DNA of 64,000 bases from Propionispora hippei DSM 15287. GTDB lineage: Bacteria; Bacillota; Negativicutes; Propionisporales; Propionisporaceae. Of the stretch, positions 1-9,914 are shown piece by piece. How positions within the stretch are numbered: position 1 is the first letter of the stretch; each line of letters opens with the position of its first letter. The position numbers were made by a program, and so were the translations under genes. The notes beneath the pieces are model-generated. The model saw nothing but the letters and a program-made list of their open reading frames with translations. It was not told where the DNA came from and ran no database searches. The stretch lies in contig NZ_FQZD01000007.1 in the NCBI RefSeq assembly GCF_900141835.1, positions 62,001 through 126,000 on the forward strand. Reading direction: 5' to 3'.

Positions 1-1
1 C

Positions 2-712
2 ATCGGGGGATCTTCCCTGTTTGCCACTGTGACCACGGCGGCATCCTGCGGCGCGGTTAATGCCATGCACGACAGCTTAACCCCGCTGGGTGGATTATTC
101 CCTATGCTGCAGATGATGCTGGGCGAAGTGGTGTTTGGCGGTGTAGGGGCCGGCTTTTACGGCATCATGCTGTATGTCTTCATTACCGTCTTTATTGTCG
201 GCCTGATGGTGGGCCGGACGCCTGAATATATCGGGAAAAAGATTGAAGCCCGCGAAATGAAAATGGCCAGCTTAGCTATTCTGATTCCTTCGGCCGTCAT
301 TTTGCTGGGGGCTGCCGCCGCCGTGGTAACCGAGGTCGGCCAGGCCGGTATATTAAATAACGGACCCCATGGGCTGAGTGAAGTGCTGTATGCTTTTGCT
401 TCCGGTGCCGCCAATAACGGCAGTGCCTTCGCCGGGCTTACGGTAAATACCGTTTTTTATGACCTGCTATTAGCCGTTGCCATGCTGATCGGGCGGTTTG
501 GCGTGATCCTGCCGGTACTGGCTATTGCCGGCAGCATGGCCCGGAAGAAAACGTCGCCGGTGGGACCGGGGACGTTCACGACGACAGGCGGCTTATTCGT
601 CGTATTATTAAGTGGCGTTGTTTTAATTATCGGGGCACTGACCTTTTTGCCGTCCCTGGCTTTGGGACCGGTGCTTGAGCAGCTATTGCTTTATGGCGGC
701 GTTGTATTCTAG
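2..712 (+). CDS. kdpA: Potassium-transporting ATPase subunit KdpA (5' truncated)
   Basis: This is the C-terminal 236 residues of the K+-translocating subunit of the Kdp pump; the gene begins before the window. The reading frame is open from base 2. Two pore-loop-like segments are visible: [11 protein letters not shown] near the start and [10 protein letters not shown] about 100 residues on. They match the last two of the four selectivity-filter loops known for KdpA. Several hydrophobic membrane segments follow, ending in LLLYGGVVF. KdpA is an inner-membrane protein in which K+ passes through a channel-like path coupled to KdpB. kdpB follows after 26 bases with its own RBS (GGAAAGGAAG), so they form one operon. 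Identity is very secure; only the N-terminal half is unseen. Confidence 0.97.
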   Translation: MGGSSLFATVTTAASCGAVNAMHDSLTPLGGLFPMLQMMLGEVVFGGVGAGFYGIMLYVFITVFIVGLMVGRTPEYIGKKIEAREMKMASLAILIPSAVILLGAAAAVVTEVGQAGILNNGPHGLSEVLYAFASGAANNGSAFAGLTVNTVFYDLLLAVAMLIGRFGVILPVLAIAGSMARKKTSPVGPGTFTTTGGLFVVLLSGVVLIIGALTFLPSLALGPVLEQLLLYGGVVF

Positions 713-738
713 AACAAACGGAAAGGAAGATTCCAATC

Positions 739-2772
739 ATGAATAGAGAAACCGGTTTTCGCCGGGATATGCTGGGGGAAGCGGTACGCGATGCTTTCCG
801 GAAACTGAATCCCCGGACACAAATAAAAAATCCCGTCATGTTTGTTGTATTTGTTGGCGCCATACTCACCAGTATATTGCTACTGCGCGACTGCCTGCAG
901 GGGACAACCGGGAGTGTATTCTTTTCTTTGCAGATCAATCTTTGGCTGTGGTTTACCGTCCTGTTCGCCAATTTTGCGGAAGCCGTGGCGGAAGGCCGGG
1001 GCAAAGCGCAGGCACGGGCCTTGCGGGAAACCCGTACGCAGACCAAGGCCAAGAAGCTGGCCGGCGCCAATGAGATCGTGCTGGTTGACGCCACTCGGTT
1101 AAAAAAGGATGATTTGATTCTCATCGAGGCCGGCGACATCATTCCCAGTGACGGGGAAGTGGTGGAAGGCATAGCTTCGGTCGATGAGAGCGCGGTCACC
1201 GGCGAATCGGCCCCGGTCATCCGTGAAGCGGGCGGCGATAAATCTTCGGTTACCGGCGGCACCCGCGTGTTGTCTGACTGGGTCAAGGTAAAAATCACCG
1301 CCAATGCGGGAGAAACCTTTCTGGACCGGATGATTTCTTTGGTAGAAGGGGCCAAGCGGCAAAAAACACCCAATGAAATTGCCCTGACCATTCTGTTGGT
1401 GGGCCTGACTATTGTATTTTTAATTGCCGTCGCTACGCTGGAACCCTTTGCGATTTACACGGGGACTACCATTTCCGTGCCGGTGTTGCTGGCGCTGCTC
1501 GTTTGTCTGATTCCGACGACCATTGGCGGTTTGCTTTCTTCCATTGGCATTGCCGGCATGGACCGGTTATTGAAACGGAACGTACTGGCCATGTCCGGCC
1601 GTGCCGTCGAGGCCGCCGGCGATGTGAACGTCCTGCTGCTGGATAAGACCGGCACTATTACGCTGGGCAACCGGATGGCAACCGATTTCTTTCCGGCGCC
1701 GGGCATCGGGGAAGCCGAGCTGGCCGATGCTGCCCAACTGTCATCGCTGGCCGATGAAACACCGGAAGGGCGGAGCATCGTCATTCTGGCCAAACAAAAA
1801 TACAATTTGCGGGAACGGGACTTGGCAGCACTGGGCGCGGAGTTTGTCCCTTTTACGGCTCAAACCCGGATGAGCGGAATCAATCAGCAGGGGCAGGAAA
1901 TCAGGAAAGGCTCAATGGATGCCATTCAAAATTATGTCCGTCAGCAGGGCGGGATTTTTCCCTCTGAGGTGAACCGGACCTGCGCGGAGATTGCCAAAAA
2001 CGGCGGTACCCCGCTGGTGGTGGCCGCCCAAGACAAGGTATTGGGGGTTATTAAGCTGAAGGACATTGTCAAAGGCGGTATTAAGGAACGGTTCCGCGAG
2101 CTGCGGCAGATGGGGATAAAAACCGTCATGATTACCGGCGATAACCCGTTGACGGCTGCGGCGATTGCCGCCGAAGCCGGTGTGGACGATTTTCTGGCGG
2201 AAGCTACGCCGGAAGCGAAGCTGGCCATGATCCGTCAATATCAGGAGCAGGGACTGCTGGTAGCCATGACGGGTGACGGGACGAACGATGCGCCCGCCCT
2301 GGCTCAGGCCGATGTGGGGGTGGCCATGAACAGCGGAACCCAGGCAGCCAAGGAAGCCGGCAATATGGTTGACCTGGACAGCAATCCCACCAAGCTTATT
2401 GAGGTTGTGGAAATCGGCAAACAGCTCTTGATGACCAGAGGCTCTTTGACCACCTTCAGTATCGCCAATGACATTGCCAAGTATTTTGCCATCATTCCGG
2501 CCATGTTTATGGGAACCTATCCGGCTCTTGGTTTGTTTAATATCATGCAACTGGCTACCCCGGAAAGCGCCATTTTAAGTGCGGTCATCTTTAACGCCCT
2601 GATCATTGTGGCATTGATTCCACTGGCGCTGCGCGGCGTTGCCTACCGGCCGGTGGGCGCCGATGTGGTGCTGCGGAACAACCTGCTGGTCTATGGGCTG
2701 GGCGGACTGATTATTCCCTTTATCGGGATTAAACTGATTGACTGGCTGCTGGTTATTTTACACTTGGTATAA
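739..2772 (+). CDS. kdpB: Potassium-transporting ATPase ATP-binding subunit KdpB
   Basis: This is the catalytic P-type ATPase subunit of the KdpFABC high-affinity K+ pump, 677 residues, the normal family length. Visible motifs in order are: TGES actuator loop at residues 154-157, DKTGTIT phosphorylation motif with Asp302, [10 protein letters not shown], and the [22 protein letters not shown] hinge, followed by C-terminal membrane helices. The start ATG follows a GGAAAGGAAG-type RBS. KdpB hydrolyses ATP at the cytoplasmic face while KdpA carries K+. It lies between kdpA and kdpC, so the complete structural operon order kdpA-kdpB-kdpC is present. The pump is expected to be made under K+ limitation, controlled by the KdpDE pair just downstream. 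Confidence 0.98.
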   Translation: MNRETGFRRDMLGEAVRDAFRKLNPRTQIKNPVMFVVFVGAILTSILLLRDCLQGTTGSVFFSLQINLWLWFTVLFANFAEAVAEGRGKAQARALRETRTQTKAKKLAGANEIVLVDATRLKKDDLILIEAGDIIPSDGEVVEGIASVDESAVTGESAPVIREAGGDKSSVTGGTRVLSDWVKVKITANAGETFLDRMISLVEGAKRQKTPNEIALTILLVGLTIVFLIAVATLEPFAIYTGTTISVPVLLALLVCLIPTTIGGLLSSIGIAGMDRLLKRNVLAMSGRAVEAAGDVNVLLLDKTGTITLGNRMATDFFPAPGIGEAELADAAQLSSLADETPEGRSIVILAKQKYNLRERDLAALGAEFVPFTAQTRMSGINQQGQEIRKGSMDAIQNYVRQQGGIFPSEVNRTCAEIAKNGGTPLVVAAQDKVLGVIKLKDIVKGGIKERFRELRQMGIKTVMITGDNPLTAAAIAAEAGVDDFLAEATPEAKLAMIRQYQEQGLLVAMTGDGTNDAPALAQADVGVAMNSGTQAAKEAGNMVDLDSNPTKLIEVVEIGKQLLMTRGSLTTFSIANDIAKYFAIIPAMFMGTYPALGLFNIMQLATPESAILSAVIFNALIIVALIPLALRGVAYRPVGADVVLRNNLLVYGLGGLIIPFIGIKLIDWLLVILHLV

Positions 2773-2789
2773 AGGAAGAAGGGTTTATA

Positions 2790-3365
2790 ATGTGGAAATG
2801 GGTGGTAACAGGACTAAGAATGCTGGCTGTATTTACTTTGCTGACCGGGCTTGTCTATCCTTTGCTGGTAACCGGGGTGGCGCAGCTTTTATTTCCCGCC
2901 CAGGCCAACGGTTCCCTGGTGACAAAGAATGGGAGTCCCGTAGGCTCGCGGCTGATTGGACAGACTTTTACCGGCGATAAATATTTTCACGGACGTCCGT
3001 CGGCGGCCGGACAGGACGGCTATGACGGAACGGCTTCGGCGGGAAGCAATTTGGGCCCGACCAATCAGGCTTTGCTGCAGGCGGTGGCAGAACGGTTAAG
3101 CCTGGTTCGCCGGGAAAATGGCCTGAGCCAGGCAGCACCCGTACCGGCCGACCTGGTGCTTGCCTCCGCCAGTGGGCTTGACCCGCATATCACGCCGGCT
3201 GCCGCCTATCTGCAGGCGGCACGGGTAGCCGGGGCCAGAGGACGGGATGTGGCTGAAGTGGAGCGGCTGATTGAGGCGAGGACCGAGGGCCGGCTGGCCA
3301 GTGTGCTGGGTGAAGAACGGGTAAATGTGCTGGAATTAAATCTGGCACTTGATGAGAGCATATAA
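2790..3365 (+). CDS. kdpC: Potassium-transporting ATPase subunit KdpC
   Basis: This is the accessory subunit of the Kdp pump, 191 residues. One N-terminal membrane helix (residues about 8-33, FTLLTGLVYPLLVTGVAQLL) is followed by an extracytoplasmic domain. That domain contains the family blocks GQTFTGDKYFHGRPSAAG, SNLGPTNQAL and SASGLDPHITPAAAYLQ. KdpC stabilises the KdpA-KdpB complex and is thought to raise the apparent ATP affinity. The gene starts 17 bases after kdpB behind AAAGGAAGAAGGG and is clearly the third gene of the same transcript. The C-terminal end carries the expected RVNVLELNLALD segment. Nothing is truncated. Confidence 0.97.
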   Translation: MWKWVVTGLRMLAVFTLLTGLVYPLLVTGVAQLLFPAQANGSLVTKNGSPVGSRLIGQTFTGDKYFHGRPSAAGQDGYDGTASAGSNLGPTNQALLQAVAERLSLVRRENGLSQAAPVPADLVLASASGLDPHITPAAAYLQAARVAGARGRDVAEVERLIEARTEGRLASVLGEERVNVLELNLALDESI

Positions 3366-3373
3366 ACAAGGGG

Positions 3374-3400
3374 AAACAGGGCGCTGTAACAGCCCTGTTT
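3374..3400 (+). other. Intercistronic hairpin between kdpC and kdpD
   Basis: A perfect 9-bp stem (AAACAGGGC / GCCCTGTTT) with a 9-base loop lies in the 61-base gap between kdpC and kdpD. No clean T-tract follows, so it is not an obvious terminator. It could attenuate read-through or protect the 3' end of the kdpABC message, lowering kdpDE relative to the pump genes. That role is inference. Confidence 0.5.
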
Positions 3401-3426
3401 GCTGCTGTGTAAAAGGAGGGGCCTGT

Positions 3427-6123
3427 ATGGCGGAGGAGCGGCTGCGACCCGATCCGGATGAACTGCTGGGAAGCATCAAAAAAGCGGCAAGAGGTAAGCT
3501 GACGGTATTTTTAGGTGCCGTTGCCGGTGTGGGAAAAACGTATAAAATGCTGGAAGCGGCTCATGAACGCAAAGCGGACGGTGTGCGTGTCCTGACCGGC
3601 TGGATTGAAACGCACGGCCGCCCGGAAACGGAAAGACTGGCGGCCGGCATACCCGGAATTCCGCCAGGAGAGCTGCTTTACCGGGACCGGGTCATGCTGG
3701 AAATGGATATTGATGCCGTGCTGCAGCAGCAACCCGAACTGGTGCTGGTGGATGAACTGGCTCATACCAATATTCCCGGCTCCCGCCATGTGCGAAGGTA
3801 TCAGGATGTGGAAGAATTATTGGCTGCCGGCATCCACGTTTATACCACCGTCAATATTCAGCATATGGAGAGCCTGAACGATGTGGTAGCCCAAATTACC
3901 GGCGTGATTGTACGGGAAACGGTGCCTGATTATGTTCTGGCTCAGGCGGATAATATTCAGTTGATTGATATTCCGCCGGAGGAATTGATCAAGCGGCTGC
4001 AGGAGGGTAAGGTGTACCGCCAGGGACAGGTGCAGCAGGCTTTAAAGAATTTTTTCCGCCTGGGCAACATCAACGCGCTGCGCGAGCTGGCCCTGCGCTT
4101 TACCGCCAGCCGGGTTGACCGGGACCTGAACGAGTACATGCGTCAGAAACAGATTGCCGGGCCCTGGCCGGCGGCCGGCCGCATCATGGTATGCGTAAGC
4201 CCCAGTCCTTTTTCCGCCCAACTGATCCGGGCGGCGCACCGGTTTGCCAGCGGCCTGCATGCCGAGTTTCTCGCCGTTCATATCGAGACGGCGCAGCGGC
4301 GTTTTCCTCTGGGCGATAAGGAACGGGACCGGATTGCCCGCAATATGCGGTTAGCCGAAGAACTGGGGGCCAGGACGCTTATGGTGGTAGGCAATGACCT
4401 GGTGAAGGAAATTCTGGAAGTAGCGCGAACCCATAATGTTACCGCCATCGTAGTCGGCAAATCGGGCAATACCCACCTGCAGGACCTTTTTCGCAAATCC
4501 TTTGTAGACCGGTTGATCCGGGCCAGCGGCGGTATTCATGTGTATGTCGTCCAGGGGGCGGTGGAAGAGGAAAAACGTCCCGAGATCAAGACGGTACTTC
4601 CTGCTACTTCCTTTGCCGGGATGATACCGTTTGCCGGCGGGCTGGCCATGACCGCCCTGGTCACTCTGGCAGGCTGGTTGGGCAGAGATCATTGGGAACT
4701 GGTCAATGTGGCGCTGCTGTACTTGCTGCCAGTGCTGCTGTCCGCCGTTTGGTGGGGTCGGTGGCCTTCCTATTTCACGGCGGTGATCAGTGTAGCCTGC
4801 TTTGATTATTTGTTTGTACCGCCGCTGTTTACCTTCTCCGTCTATGATTTTCGCTTTGTCTGGAGCTTCGCGATTTTTCTCCTGGTTTCTTTTTTGATTG
4901 GCGGCCGGACGGAATGGCTGCGGCGGGAGGCCAAAGCAGCTCAGCTCAGGGAACGCGGTATCCGGGCCTTATATAAATTCAGCCGGGAAATCGCCGCCGT
5001 CATTGACCTGGAGTTTATCTGCCGGGAGCTGGTGCGGCATGCCGGCGAAACCATCGGACGGGATACGCTGGTACTGTGTCCGGATAAAAGCGGTAAGCTG
5101 TATCTGGCGGGAAGCTATGACAGCAGCCGGTTTGCTTTGGTTGAGGATTTTTCTTTATCCGACGCCGAATATGCCGTAGCGGTCTGGTCGTATAAAAATC
5201 AGCGGGTGGCAGGCTGTTCCACGGAAACGCTGCCGGGGGCTGAGAATCTCTATGTACCGTTGACAGCCGGAGAAAGCGTGGGCGGGGTGTTCGGGGTGCG
5301 CATCGGCGCGCAGCCGGTGACACCGGAAGAGAAACGCCTGATTGATGCCTGGTCAGGTCTGGCGGCCATGGCCATCGAGCGGGTAACCCTGGCCCGTCAG
5401 GCGCAGCAGGCCGCTTTAGTGGTAGAGTCGGACAGGCTGCGGATGGCGCTCTTTAACTCGGTGTCCCATGAACTGCGGACGCCTTTGGCGACCATAACCG
5501 GAGCGGTGTCCACGTTGCTTGACCCGGATATTCAATACCCGGAGGAATTGCGGACCGAATTGCTGGAAACCATTTTGTATGGAGCGGCCCGGATGGAACG
5601 GGTGGTCAACAATCTGCTGGATACGGCCCGGCAGGAGAGCGGCATGCTGCAGCTAAAAACCGACTGGTGCGATATAGAGGATATGGTGGGATCGGCCTGG
5701 CGCCGCATCAGCGAAAGAAAACAAACTCATACATTAATTACTAAATTGCCGGAAACATTGCCACTGCTCCGGGCCGATTGCGTTCTGCTGGAACAGGTGC
5801 TGATTAACCTGCTGGATAACGCGATCAAGTATTCACCGCAAGGAAGTCCCATTACCGTCAGCGCCGCCCAGGACGGGAGCCAGGTGGTGCTCAGTGTAAG
5901 GGATGAGGGGCCGGGAATCGGCCTGGAAGACCGGGAGCGCATCTTTGAAAAGTTTTACCGGGCGCCCCAGGTGCGAAAAGTGTCCGGCACCGGATTGGGA
6001 TTATCCATTTGTAAAGGTATTGTGGAAGCCCACAAAGGAGTTATCTGGGCGGAGAATCATCCTGACGGCGGCGCGCAGATCTCTATTCGCCTGCCGGTCT
6101 CCACCGACGGGACAAATCCTTAA
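3427..6123 (+). CDS. kdpD: Osmosensitive K+ channel sensor histidine kinase KdpD
   Basis: This is the membrane sensor kinase controlling kdp expression, 898 residues from the chosen ATG. I chose this ATG because AAAGGAGGGG lies just upstream; an upstream in-frame ATG at 3349 overlaps kdpC and lacks such a site. Domains in order are: N-terminal KdpD domain with Walker A GAVAGVGKT near residue 35; a universal-stress-like domain (about 245-370); four membrane helices (about 395-500); a GAF-like region; HisKA with SVSHELRTPLA, phosphorylated His681; and HATPase with N-box NLLDNAIKYSP, DEGPGIG and GTGLGLSICKG. It phosphorylates KdpE when K+ or turgor is low. Family work also links the N-terminal domain to c-di-AMP binding in some Firmicutes, but I cannot confirm that here. 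Confidence 0.97.
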   Translation: MAEERLRPDPDELLGSIKKAARGKLTVFLGAVAGVGKTYKMLEAAHERKADGVRVLTGWIETHGRPETERLAAGIPGIPPGELLYRDRVMLEMDIDAVLQQQPELVLVDELAHTNIPGSRHVRRYQDVEELLAAGIHVYTTVNIQHMESLNDVVAQITGVIVRETVPDYVLAQADNIQLIDIPPEELIKRLQEGKVYRQGQVQQALKNFFRLGNINALRELALRFTASRVDRDLNEYMRQKQIAGPWPAAGRIMVCVSPSPFSAQLIRAAHRFASGLHAEFLAVHIETAQRRFPLGDKERDRIARNMRLAEELGARTLMVVGNDLVKEILEVARTHNVTAIVVGKSGNTHLQDLFRKSFVDRLIRASGGIHVYVVQGAVEEEKRPEIKTVLPATSFAGMIPFAGGLAMTALVTLAGWLGRDHWELVNVALLYLLPVLLSAVWWGRWPSYFTAVISVACFDYLFVPPLFTFSVYDFRFVWSFAIFLLVSFLIGGRTEWLRREAKAAQLRERGIRALYKFSREIAAVIDLEFICRELVRHAGETIGRDTLVLCPDKSGKLYLAGSYDSSRFALVEDFSLSDAEYAVAVWSYKNQRVAGCSTETLPGAENLYVPLTAGESVGGVFGVRIGAQPVTPEEKRLIDAWSGLAAMAIERVTLARQAQQAALVVESDRLRMALFNSVSHELRTPLATITGAVSTLLDPDIQYPEELRTELLETILYGAARMERVVNNLLDTARQESGMLQLKTDWCDIEDMVGSAWRRISERKQTHTLITKLPETLPLLRADCVLLEQVLINLLDNAIKYSPQGSPITVSAAQDGSQVVLSVRDEGPGIGLEDRERIFEKFYRAPQVRKVSGTGLGLSICKGIVEAHKGVIWAENHPDGGAQISIRLPVSTDGTNP

Positions 6124-6136
6124 AGAGGTGAGTCGG

Positions 6137-6829
6137 ATGAATGAAAAGAAATTACGGGTATTGGTTATTGATGACGAACCACAGATCCAGAAGCTGCTGC
6201 GCGTGTCACTGCAGGTTCAGGGCTACCTGTTTGAAGGTGTACTGACCGGGAAGGACGGTGTGGCCCGGGCGGCGAGCCTGAAGCCGGATATCATGATTGT
6301 CGACTTAGGCCTGCCCGACATGGACGGTAAAGAGGTGGTGCTGCAGGTGCGGGAGTGGTCCCAGGTGCCGATTATTGTCTTGACGGCCCGTGACCAGGAG
6401 CAGGAAAAAATCGAAGCCCTCGATGCCGGTGCCGATGATTATGTGACAAAACCCTTTAGTATGGGAGAACTCATGGCGCGCATGCGGGTCTGTCTCCGCC
6501 GGATGGCCCAGGTGGAGGATGAGCCGGTGCTTACCTGCGGCGGGCTGGCGGTCGACCTGTTGCAGCGGACGGTGACGGTAGACGGCAGGGAAGTGAAGCT
6601 GACGCCCACTGAATACGAAATTATCAAGATCATGGCGCAGCATGCCGGCCGCGTACTGACGCACAAGCAACTGCTAAAGGCGGTTTGGGGTAACGACTAC
6701 AATAACGATACTCACTACATCCGCGTCTATATCGGGCAGCTGCGGCGGAAAATTGAGGCCGATTCGGCGCAGCCGCGCTATATTATCACCGAGTCGGGCG
6801 TTGGTTACCGCCTGATGGGAAAAAGCTAA
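6137..6829 (+). CDS. kdpE: Response regulator KdpE (OmpR/PhoB type)
   Basis: This is the DNA-binding partner of KdpD, 230 residues. The receiver domain (1-120) shows the acidic pair D12/D13, phospho-acceptor Asp56 in VDLGLPDMDG, the T of VLTARD and the K of DYVTKPF. The C-terminal winged helix (about 130-228) ends with THYIRVYIGQLRRKIE and the ESGVGYRLM block typical of OmpR-family proteins. The start is the ATG 7 bases after GAGGTGAG; a longer frame reaches back into kdpD but is a shadow. It follows kdpD by 13 bases and is co-transcribed. It is expected to activate kdpABC upon phosphorylation. Confidence 0.97.
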   Translation: MNEKKLRVLVIDDEPQIQKLLRVSLQVQGYLFEGVLTGKDGVARAASLKPDIMIVDLGLPDMDGKEVVLQVREWSQVPIIVLTARDQEQEKIEALDAGADDYVTKPFSMGELMARMRVCLRRMAQVEDEPVLTCGGLAVDLLQRTVTVDGREVKLTPTEYEIIKIMAQHAGRVLTHKQLLKAVWGNDYNNDTHYIRVYIGQLRRKIEADSAQPRYIITESGVGYRLMGKS

Positions 6830-6914
6830 CCAAAGTAGGTGCGGCGAGGTGTATAATAGATAAGAGAAGGTCAGAACTGGATGATGGAATATCAAAGGGT
6901 AAGGGGGAAGCGGT

Positions 6915-7910
6915 ATGGCTAAGTTCGCCGATGATATCGTGATTCGCGGGAACCGGGTGAAAAATCGAATTGCTATGGCTCCCATGGTTACTTTTTCCTT
7001 CCGGGGAGACAACGGCTCCTACTATGGACGGCAGCATATTGAACATTATGCGGACCGGGCAAAAGGCGGGGCCGGCCTTATTATTTTGCAGGCTACCCGG
7101 GTTCTCGGCGCCGCGCAGGCCTCGAATATGTGGTCGGCTGACAACCGGAGAGTATTACGGCAGATTGCCGGGAACTGTCATGATTACGGTGCAGTGGTCA
7201 TGATGCAGCTCTCTTGCGGTGATATGGATATCAATCAGTTATCCATCGACGATATCCAGGCCATGCAGGCGGATATGAAGCAGGCTGCCCTGGCTGCCTG
7301 TGATATGGGCTTTGACGGCGTGGAATACCACTTTGCTCATGGCTTTACTTTATGTAAGTTTATTGACGCGTCATACAATCAGCGAACTGATTGCTATGGA
7401 GGCAATGTCCTCAATAGAACCCGAATTTTGACGGACATGTTGCCGGATATCCGCAGTTCTGTCCATGACCGGTTTATCGTGAGTGTACGGATGGGAGCCT
7501 ATTTGCCGGAAAGCCGTCAAGGCATAGAAACAGCCCGGGCCTTTGAAAGTGCCGGGGTTGATTTGCTGCATATTTCTTTTGGCATGAAGCCGCCGGAAAC
7601 GCCTGTGCCTGACGGATTTATCTGCAGTCCGACCACATACAGTGGCTATATCATAAAAAAAGAGGTGCATATCCCGGTTATCGCGGTGAATGAAATCCGT
7701 ACAGCAGATCAGGCACGTTTTTTGCTGGAAAACGACTATGCCGATATAGTGGCTATTGGCCGGGGAATGTTTACCGATCCTGCTTTTGCTGATCACGTGC
7801 TGCAGGGAAAACCGGTAAACAAGTGTTTTGGCTGTGGCGGCGCGATACCGGCGTGCCGGTGGTTTACCGATCATACACTATGTCCGGGGAACAGGCTTAA
7901 GACAAGCTAA
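6915..7910 (+). CDS. NADH:flavin oxidoreductase, old yellow enzyme family
   Basis: This 331-residue protein has the FMN-binding TIM-barrel of the OYE / 2,4-dienoyl-CoA reductase family. Visible signatures are NRIAMAPMVT near the start, GFDGVEYHFAHGFTLCKFID...RTDCYGG in the middle (substrate and FMN loop), and DIVAIGRGMFTDPAFADHVLQGK near the end. After the barrel it keeps a cysteine cluster CFGCGGAIPAC...LC that resembles the [4Fe-4S] site of dienoyl-CoA reductases. The protein then stops, lacking the roughly 300-residue NAD(P)H domains of full-length enzymes. It presumably reduces an activated alkene or ring using a separate electron donor. The substrate cannot be read from the sequence. It lies 85 bases after kdpE but looks functionally unrelated. 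Confidence 0.85.
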   Translation: MAKFADDIVIRGNRVKNRIAMAPMVTFSFRGDNGSYYGRQHIEHYADRAKGGAGLIILQATRVLGAAQASNMWSADNRRVLRQIAGNCHDYGAVVMMQLSCGDMDINQLSIDDIQAMQADMKQAALAACDMGFDGVEYHFAHGFTLCKFIDASYNQRTDCYGGNVLNRTRILTDMLPDIRSSVHDRFIVSVRMGAYLPESRQGIETARAFESAGVDLLHISFGMKPPETPVPDGFICSPTTYSGYIIKKEVHIPVIAVNEIRTADQARFLLENDYADIVAIGRGMFTDPAFADHVLQGKPVNKCFGCGGAIPACRWFTDHTLCPGNRLKTS

Positions 7911-8039
7911 ATGGATTTTACCGGATTGAGTGTAATGGCGGTTTCTAAAAAAGAAAAAGGATTTAGGGTTTCCGCTTCCGGAAAAATGTGATACGATTTT
8001 AGAGGAATTTTTACATAGACCATAGCTGGAGTGAATCAA

Positions 8040-8966
8040 TTGGAAACGGGTAAACCTAATTATAAAATGATCGTCATTCTTATCTGGGTTGTTATTCTAT
8101 GGGGTGTGAATGCGGTAGCAATAAAATATTTAACGCAGTTTTATCCGCCGTTGGTCCTGGCGCCTATCCGGTTATGCCTGGCCAGCCTGTTGCTGGTGCC
8201 GGTCATGATCGTCCAGAAATGCTGGAGACTTCCCCGGAAAGCCTGGCCTTCGGTTGGTGGAATCGCTTTGTTTTGCATATTTTTGCATCAGATTGCCCTT
8301 ACTTTCGGTATTAAAGCCACCAGCGGCACCCATGCCGTGCTGATTTTAGGAATGAATCCGCTCATGACGGCCCTGCTGGCCGGTTATTTCTTAAAGGAGA
8401 AATTTACGGCAGCCAAGGCCGTTGGTATGGTTTTGGGGTTTGGTGGTTTGCTGTTTGTCGTGGCGGCCAATGCACAAAGCGGGGCCAGTCTGTTTGGCGA
8501 TGCTGTGATGGGAATTGCCACGCTGGTCTTTGTTATTGGCTCGCTTTTTGTTAAAACAGCTACTTCTTATGCCAGTCCGTTAACGGTTACCGCCTACAGC
8601 CATGTTTTGGCTGCCGCCGGTCTTGGTCTGGTCGGGTTTGCGGCCAATCCGGACTGGGGCCATGCCGCTTATTCTTCCTGGATACCGGTAGCTGTACTGC
8701 TATTTTCCAGTTTTTTCAGTACCGCCTTGGGCGCCTTGCTGTGGAATGTGTCTATCAAGCATTTGGGTGCTTCCACGGCGTCGTTGTTCCAAAACGGCTG
8801 TCCTGTTATCGGCGTATTTGCCTCGGTGCTTTTTCTTGGTGAGCAGCTAAGCTGGCACCATCTTACGGCTTTGGTGCTGGTTATTCTGGGGGTTACCATC
8901 GGTACGGGAATTCTTCCGCTGCCGCAGTTTGGCCGCGGTAAGCAGGCTATGGACCAGCAGGCGTAA
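8040..8966 (+). CDS. EamA/DMT-superfamily permease
   Basis: This is a ten-helix drug/metabolite transporter with two EamA repeats, about 308 residues. The first repeat begins VILIWVVILWGVNAVAIKYL. The second includes FSSFFSTALGALLWNVSIKHLGAS and FLGEQLSWHHLTALVLVILGV, the usual EamA ending. I place the start at TTG 8040 because GGAG lies 9 bases upstream; a GTG at 8031 is in frame but has no RBS. Such proteins export amino acids or other small metabolites across the inner membrane. The substrate is not predictable here. The gene stands alone between a reductase and deoD. Confidence 0.85.
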   Translation: METGKPNYKMIVILIWVVILWGVNAVAIKYLTQFYPPLVLAPIRLCLASLLLVPVMIVQKCWRLPRKAWPSVGGIALFCIFLHQIALTFGIKATSGTHAVLILGMNPLMTALLAGYFLKEKFTAAKAVGMVLGFGGLLFVVAANAQSGASLFGDAVMGIATLVFVIGSLFVKTATSYASPLTVTAYSHVLAAAGLGLVGFAANPDWGHAAYSSWIPVAVLLFSSFFSTALGALLWNVSIKHLGASTASLFQNGCPVIGVFASVLFLGEQLSWHHLTALVLVILGVTIGTGILPLPQFGRGKQAMDQQA

Positions 8967-9044
8967 AGCGGGCTGCATTTGGGATGGTGTGCAGCAGCCT
9001 GCTATTTGCCAGATTGGTTACTATAATATAAAGGAGTGATGGTG

Positions 9045-9746
9045 ATGAGTATACATATTGGGGCTAAACCGGGAGCTATTGCCGAAACGGTGCTGCTGCC
9101 CGGCGATCCGCTGCGGGCGAAGTTCATTGCCGAGAATTTTCTGGAAGATGCCGTGGGTTACAATGAAGTGCGCGGCATGTACGGTTTTACCGGCTTTTAC
9201 AAGGGAGAGCGGATCTCGGTGCAGGGAACAGGCATGGGTATTCCCTCCATATCCATCTATGTAAATGAACTAATTACTCAATACGGCGTAAAGCGTCTTA
9301 TCCGGACCGGCACCTGCGGCTCGTTGCAGGAAAATGTAAAGGTGAAGGATGTCATTCTGGCAATGGCTGTTTCGCACGATTCCAACATCAACGCTCAGCG
9401 GTTTCCGGGGATGACCTACGCCCCGACGGCTGATTTTGCGCTTTTGCAGCAGGCCTATGCGGCGGCAGCGAAGCTGGGTATTAAACCCAAGGTAGGCAAT
9501 GTGCTGACTTCCGATACTTTCTATCATGACGATCCGGATTATTGGAAGCGCTGGGCGGCCTATGGCGTGCTGGCGGTGGAAATGGAAACAGCGGGGCTGT
9601 ATACGCTGGCTGCCAAATACGGTGTGCAGGCGCTGACTATTGTAACGGTGAGCGATCATCTGGTTACCGGTGAAGCAACGACAGCCGAGGAACGGCAAAC
9701 CACATTTACGCAGATGATGAACATTGCCCTGGAAACGGTAAAATAA
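9045..9746 (+). CDS. deoD: Purine nucleoside phosphorylase, DeoD type
   Basis: This 233-residue protein is the trimer-of-dimers (hexameric) purine nucleoside phosphorylase. It cleaves purine (deoxy)ribonucleosides with phosphate to the free base and (deoxy)ribose-1-phosphate. Family blocks seen are [26 protein letters not shown] at the start, TGTCGSLQ (phosphate loop), [16 protein letters not shown] (base and ribose site) and [17 protein letters not shown] (the Asp that protonates the purine). The start was set at the ATG 8 bases after AAGGAG; an earlier GTG and ATG overlap that RBS. A strong terminator follows directly, so it is probably monocistronic. Confidence 0.96.
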   Translation: MSIHIGAKPGAIAETVLLPGDPLRAKFIAENFLEDAVGYNEVRGMYGFTGFYKGERISVQGTGMGIPSISIYVNELITQYGVKRLIRTGTCGSLQENVKVKDVILAMAVSHDSNINAQRFPGMTYAPTADFALLQQAYAAAAKLGIKPKVGNVLTSDTFYHDDPDYWKRWAAYGVLAVEMETAGLYTLAAKYGVQALTIVTVSDHLVTGEATTAEERQTTFTQMMNIALETVK

Positions 9747-9751
9747 TAAAA

Positions 9752-9807
9752 GCAGTAACTAAGCAGCCCCGGCATAATAGCCGGGGCTGCTTAGTTACTG
9801 CCGGAAT
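9752..9807 (+). terminator. Intrinsic terminator after deoD
   Basis: A perfect 22-bp stem (9752-9773 with 9780-9801, starting GCAGTAACTAAGCAGC) with loop ATAATA is followed by CGGAATTTTT. It ends the deoD transcript. An A-rich stretch on the other side suggests it could act on both strands. Confidence 0.9.
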
Positions 9808-9870
9808 TTTTCGCCCGGCAGGTTCAAGGTGGATAGCTTTATACGAACAAGAAGGAGTGCTTTATTCCGG

Positions 9871-9900
9871 GTTCTCAGCAGTAGGCTGAGAACTGTTTTT
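9871..9900 (+). terminator. Second hairpin terminator between convergent deoD and the aldolase gene
   Basis: A 9-bp stem GTTCTCAGC / GCTGAGAAC with a 5-base loop is followed by TGTTTTT on the plus strand. It lies between the 3' ends of two convergent genes and may back up the larger terminator upstream. Confidence 0.6.
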
Positions 9901-9914
9901 ATGCTTTGTACCTC

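Noticed and set aside
627-1391. Long minus-strand open frame (254 codons) opposite kdpB
   Set aside because: It is antisense to an unmistakable kdpB with all P-type motifs, has low-complexity Ser/Arg composition and no RBS.
5903-6136. N-terminal extension of KdpE
   Set aside because: It overlaps kdpD out of frame; the receiver domain begins at ATG 6137 with a good RBS.
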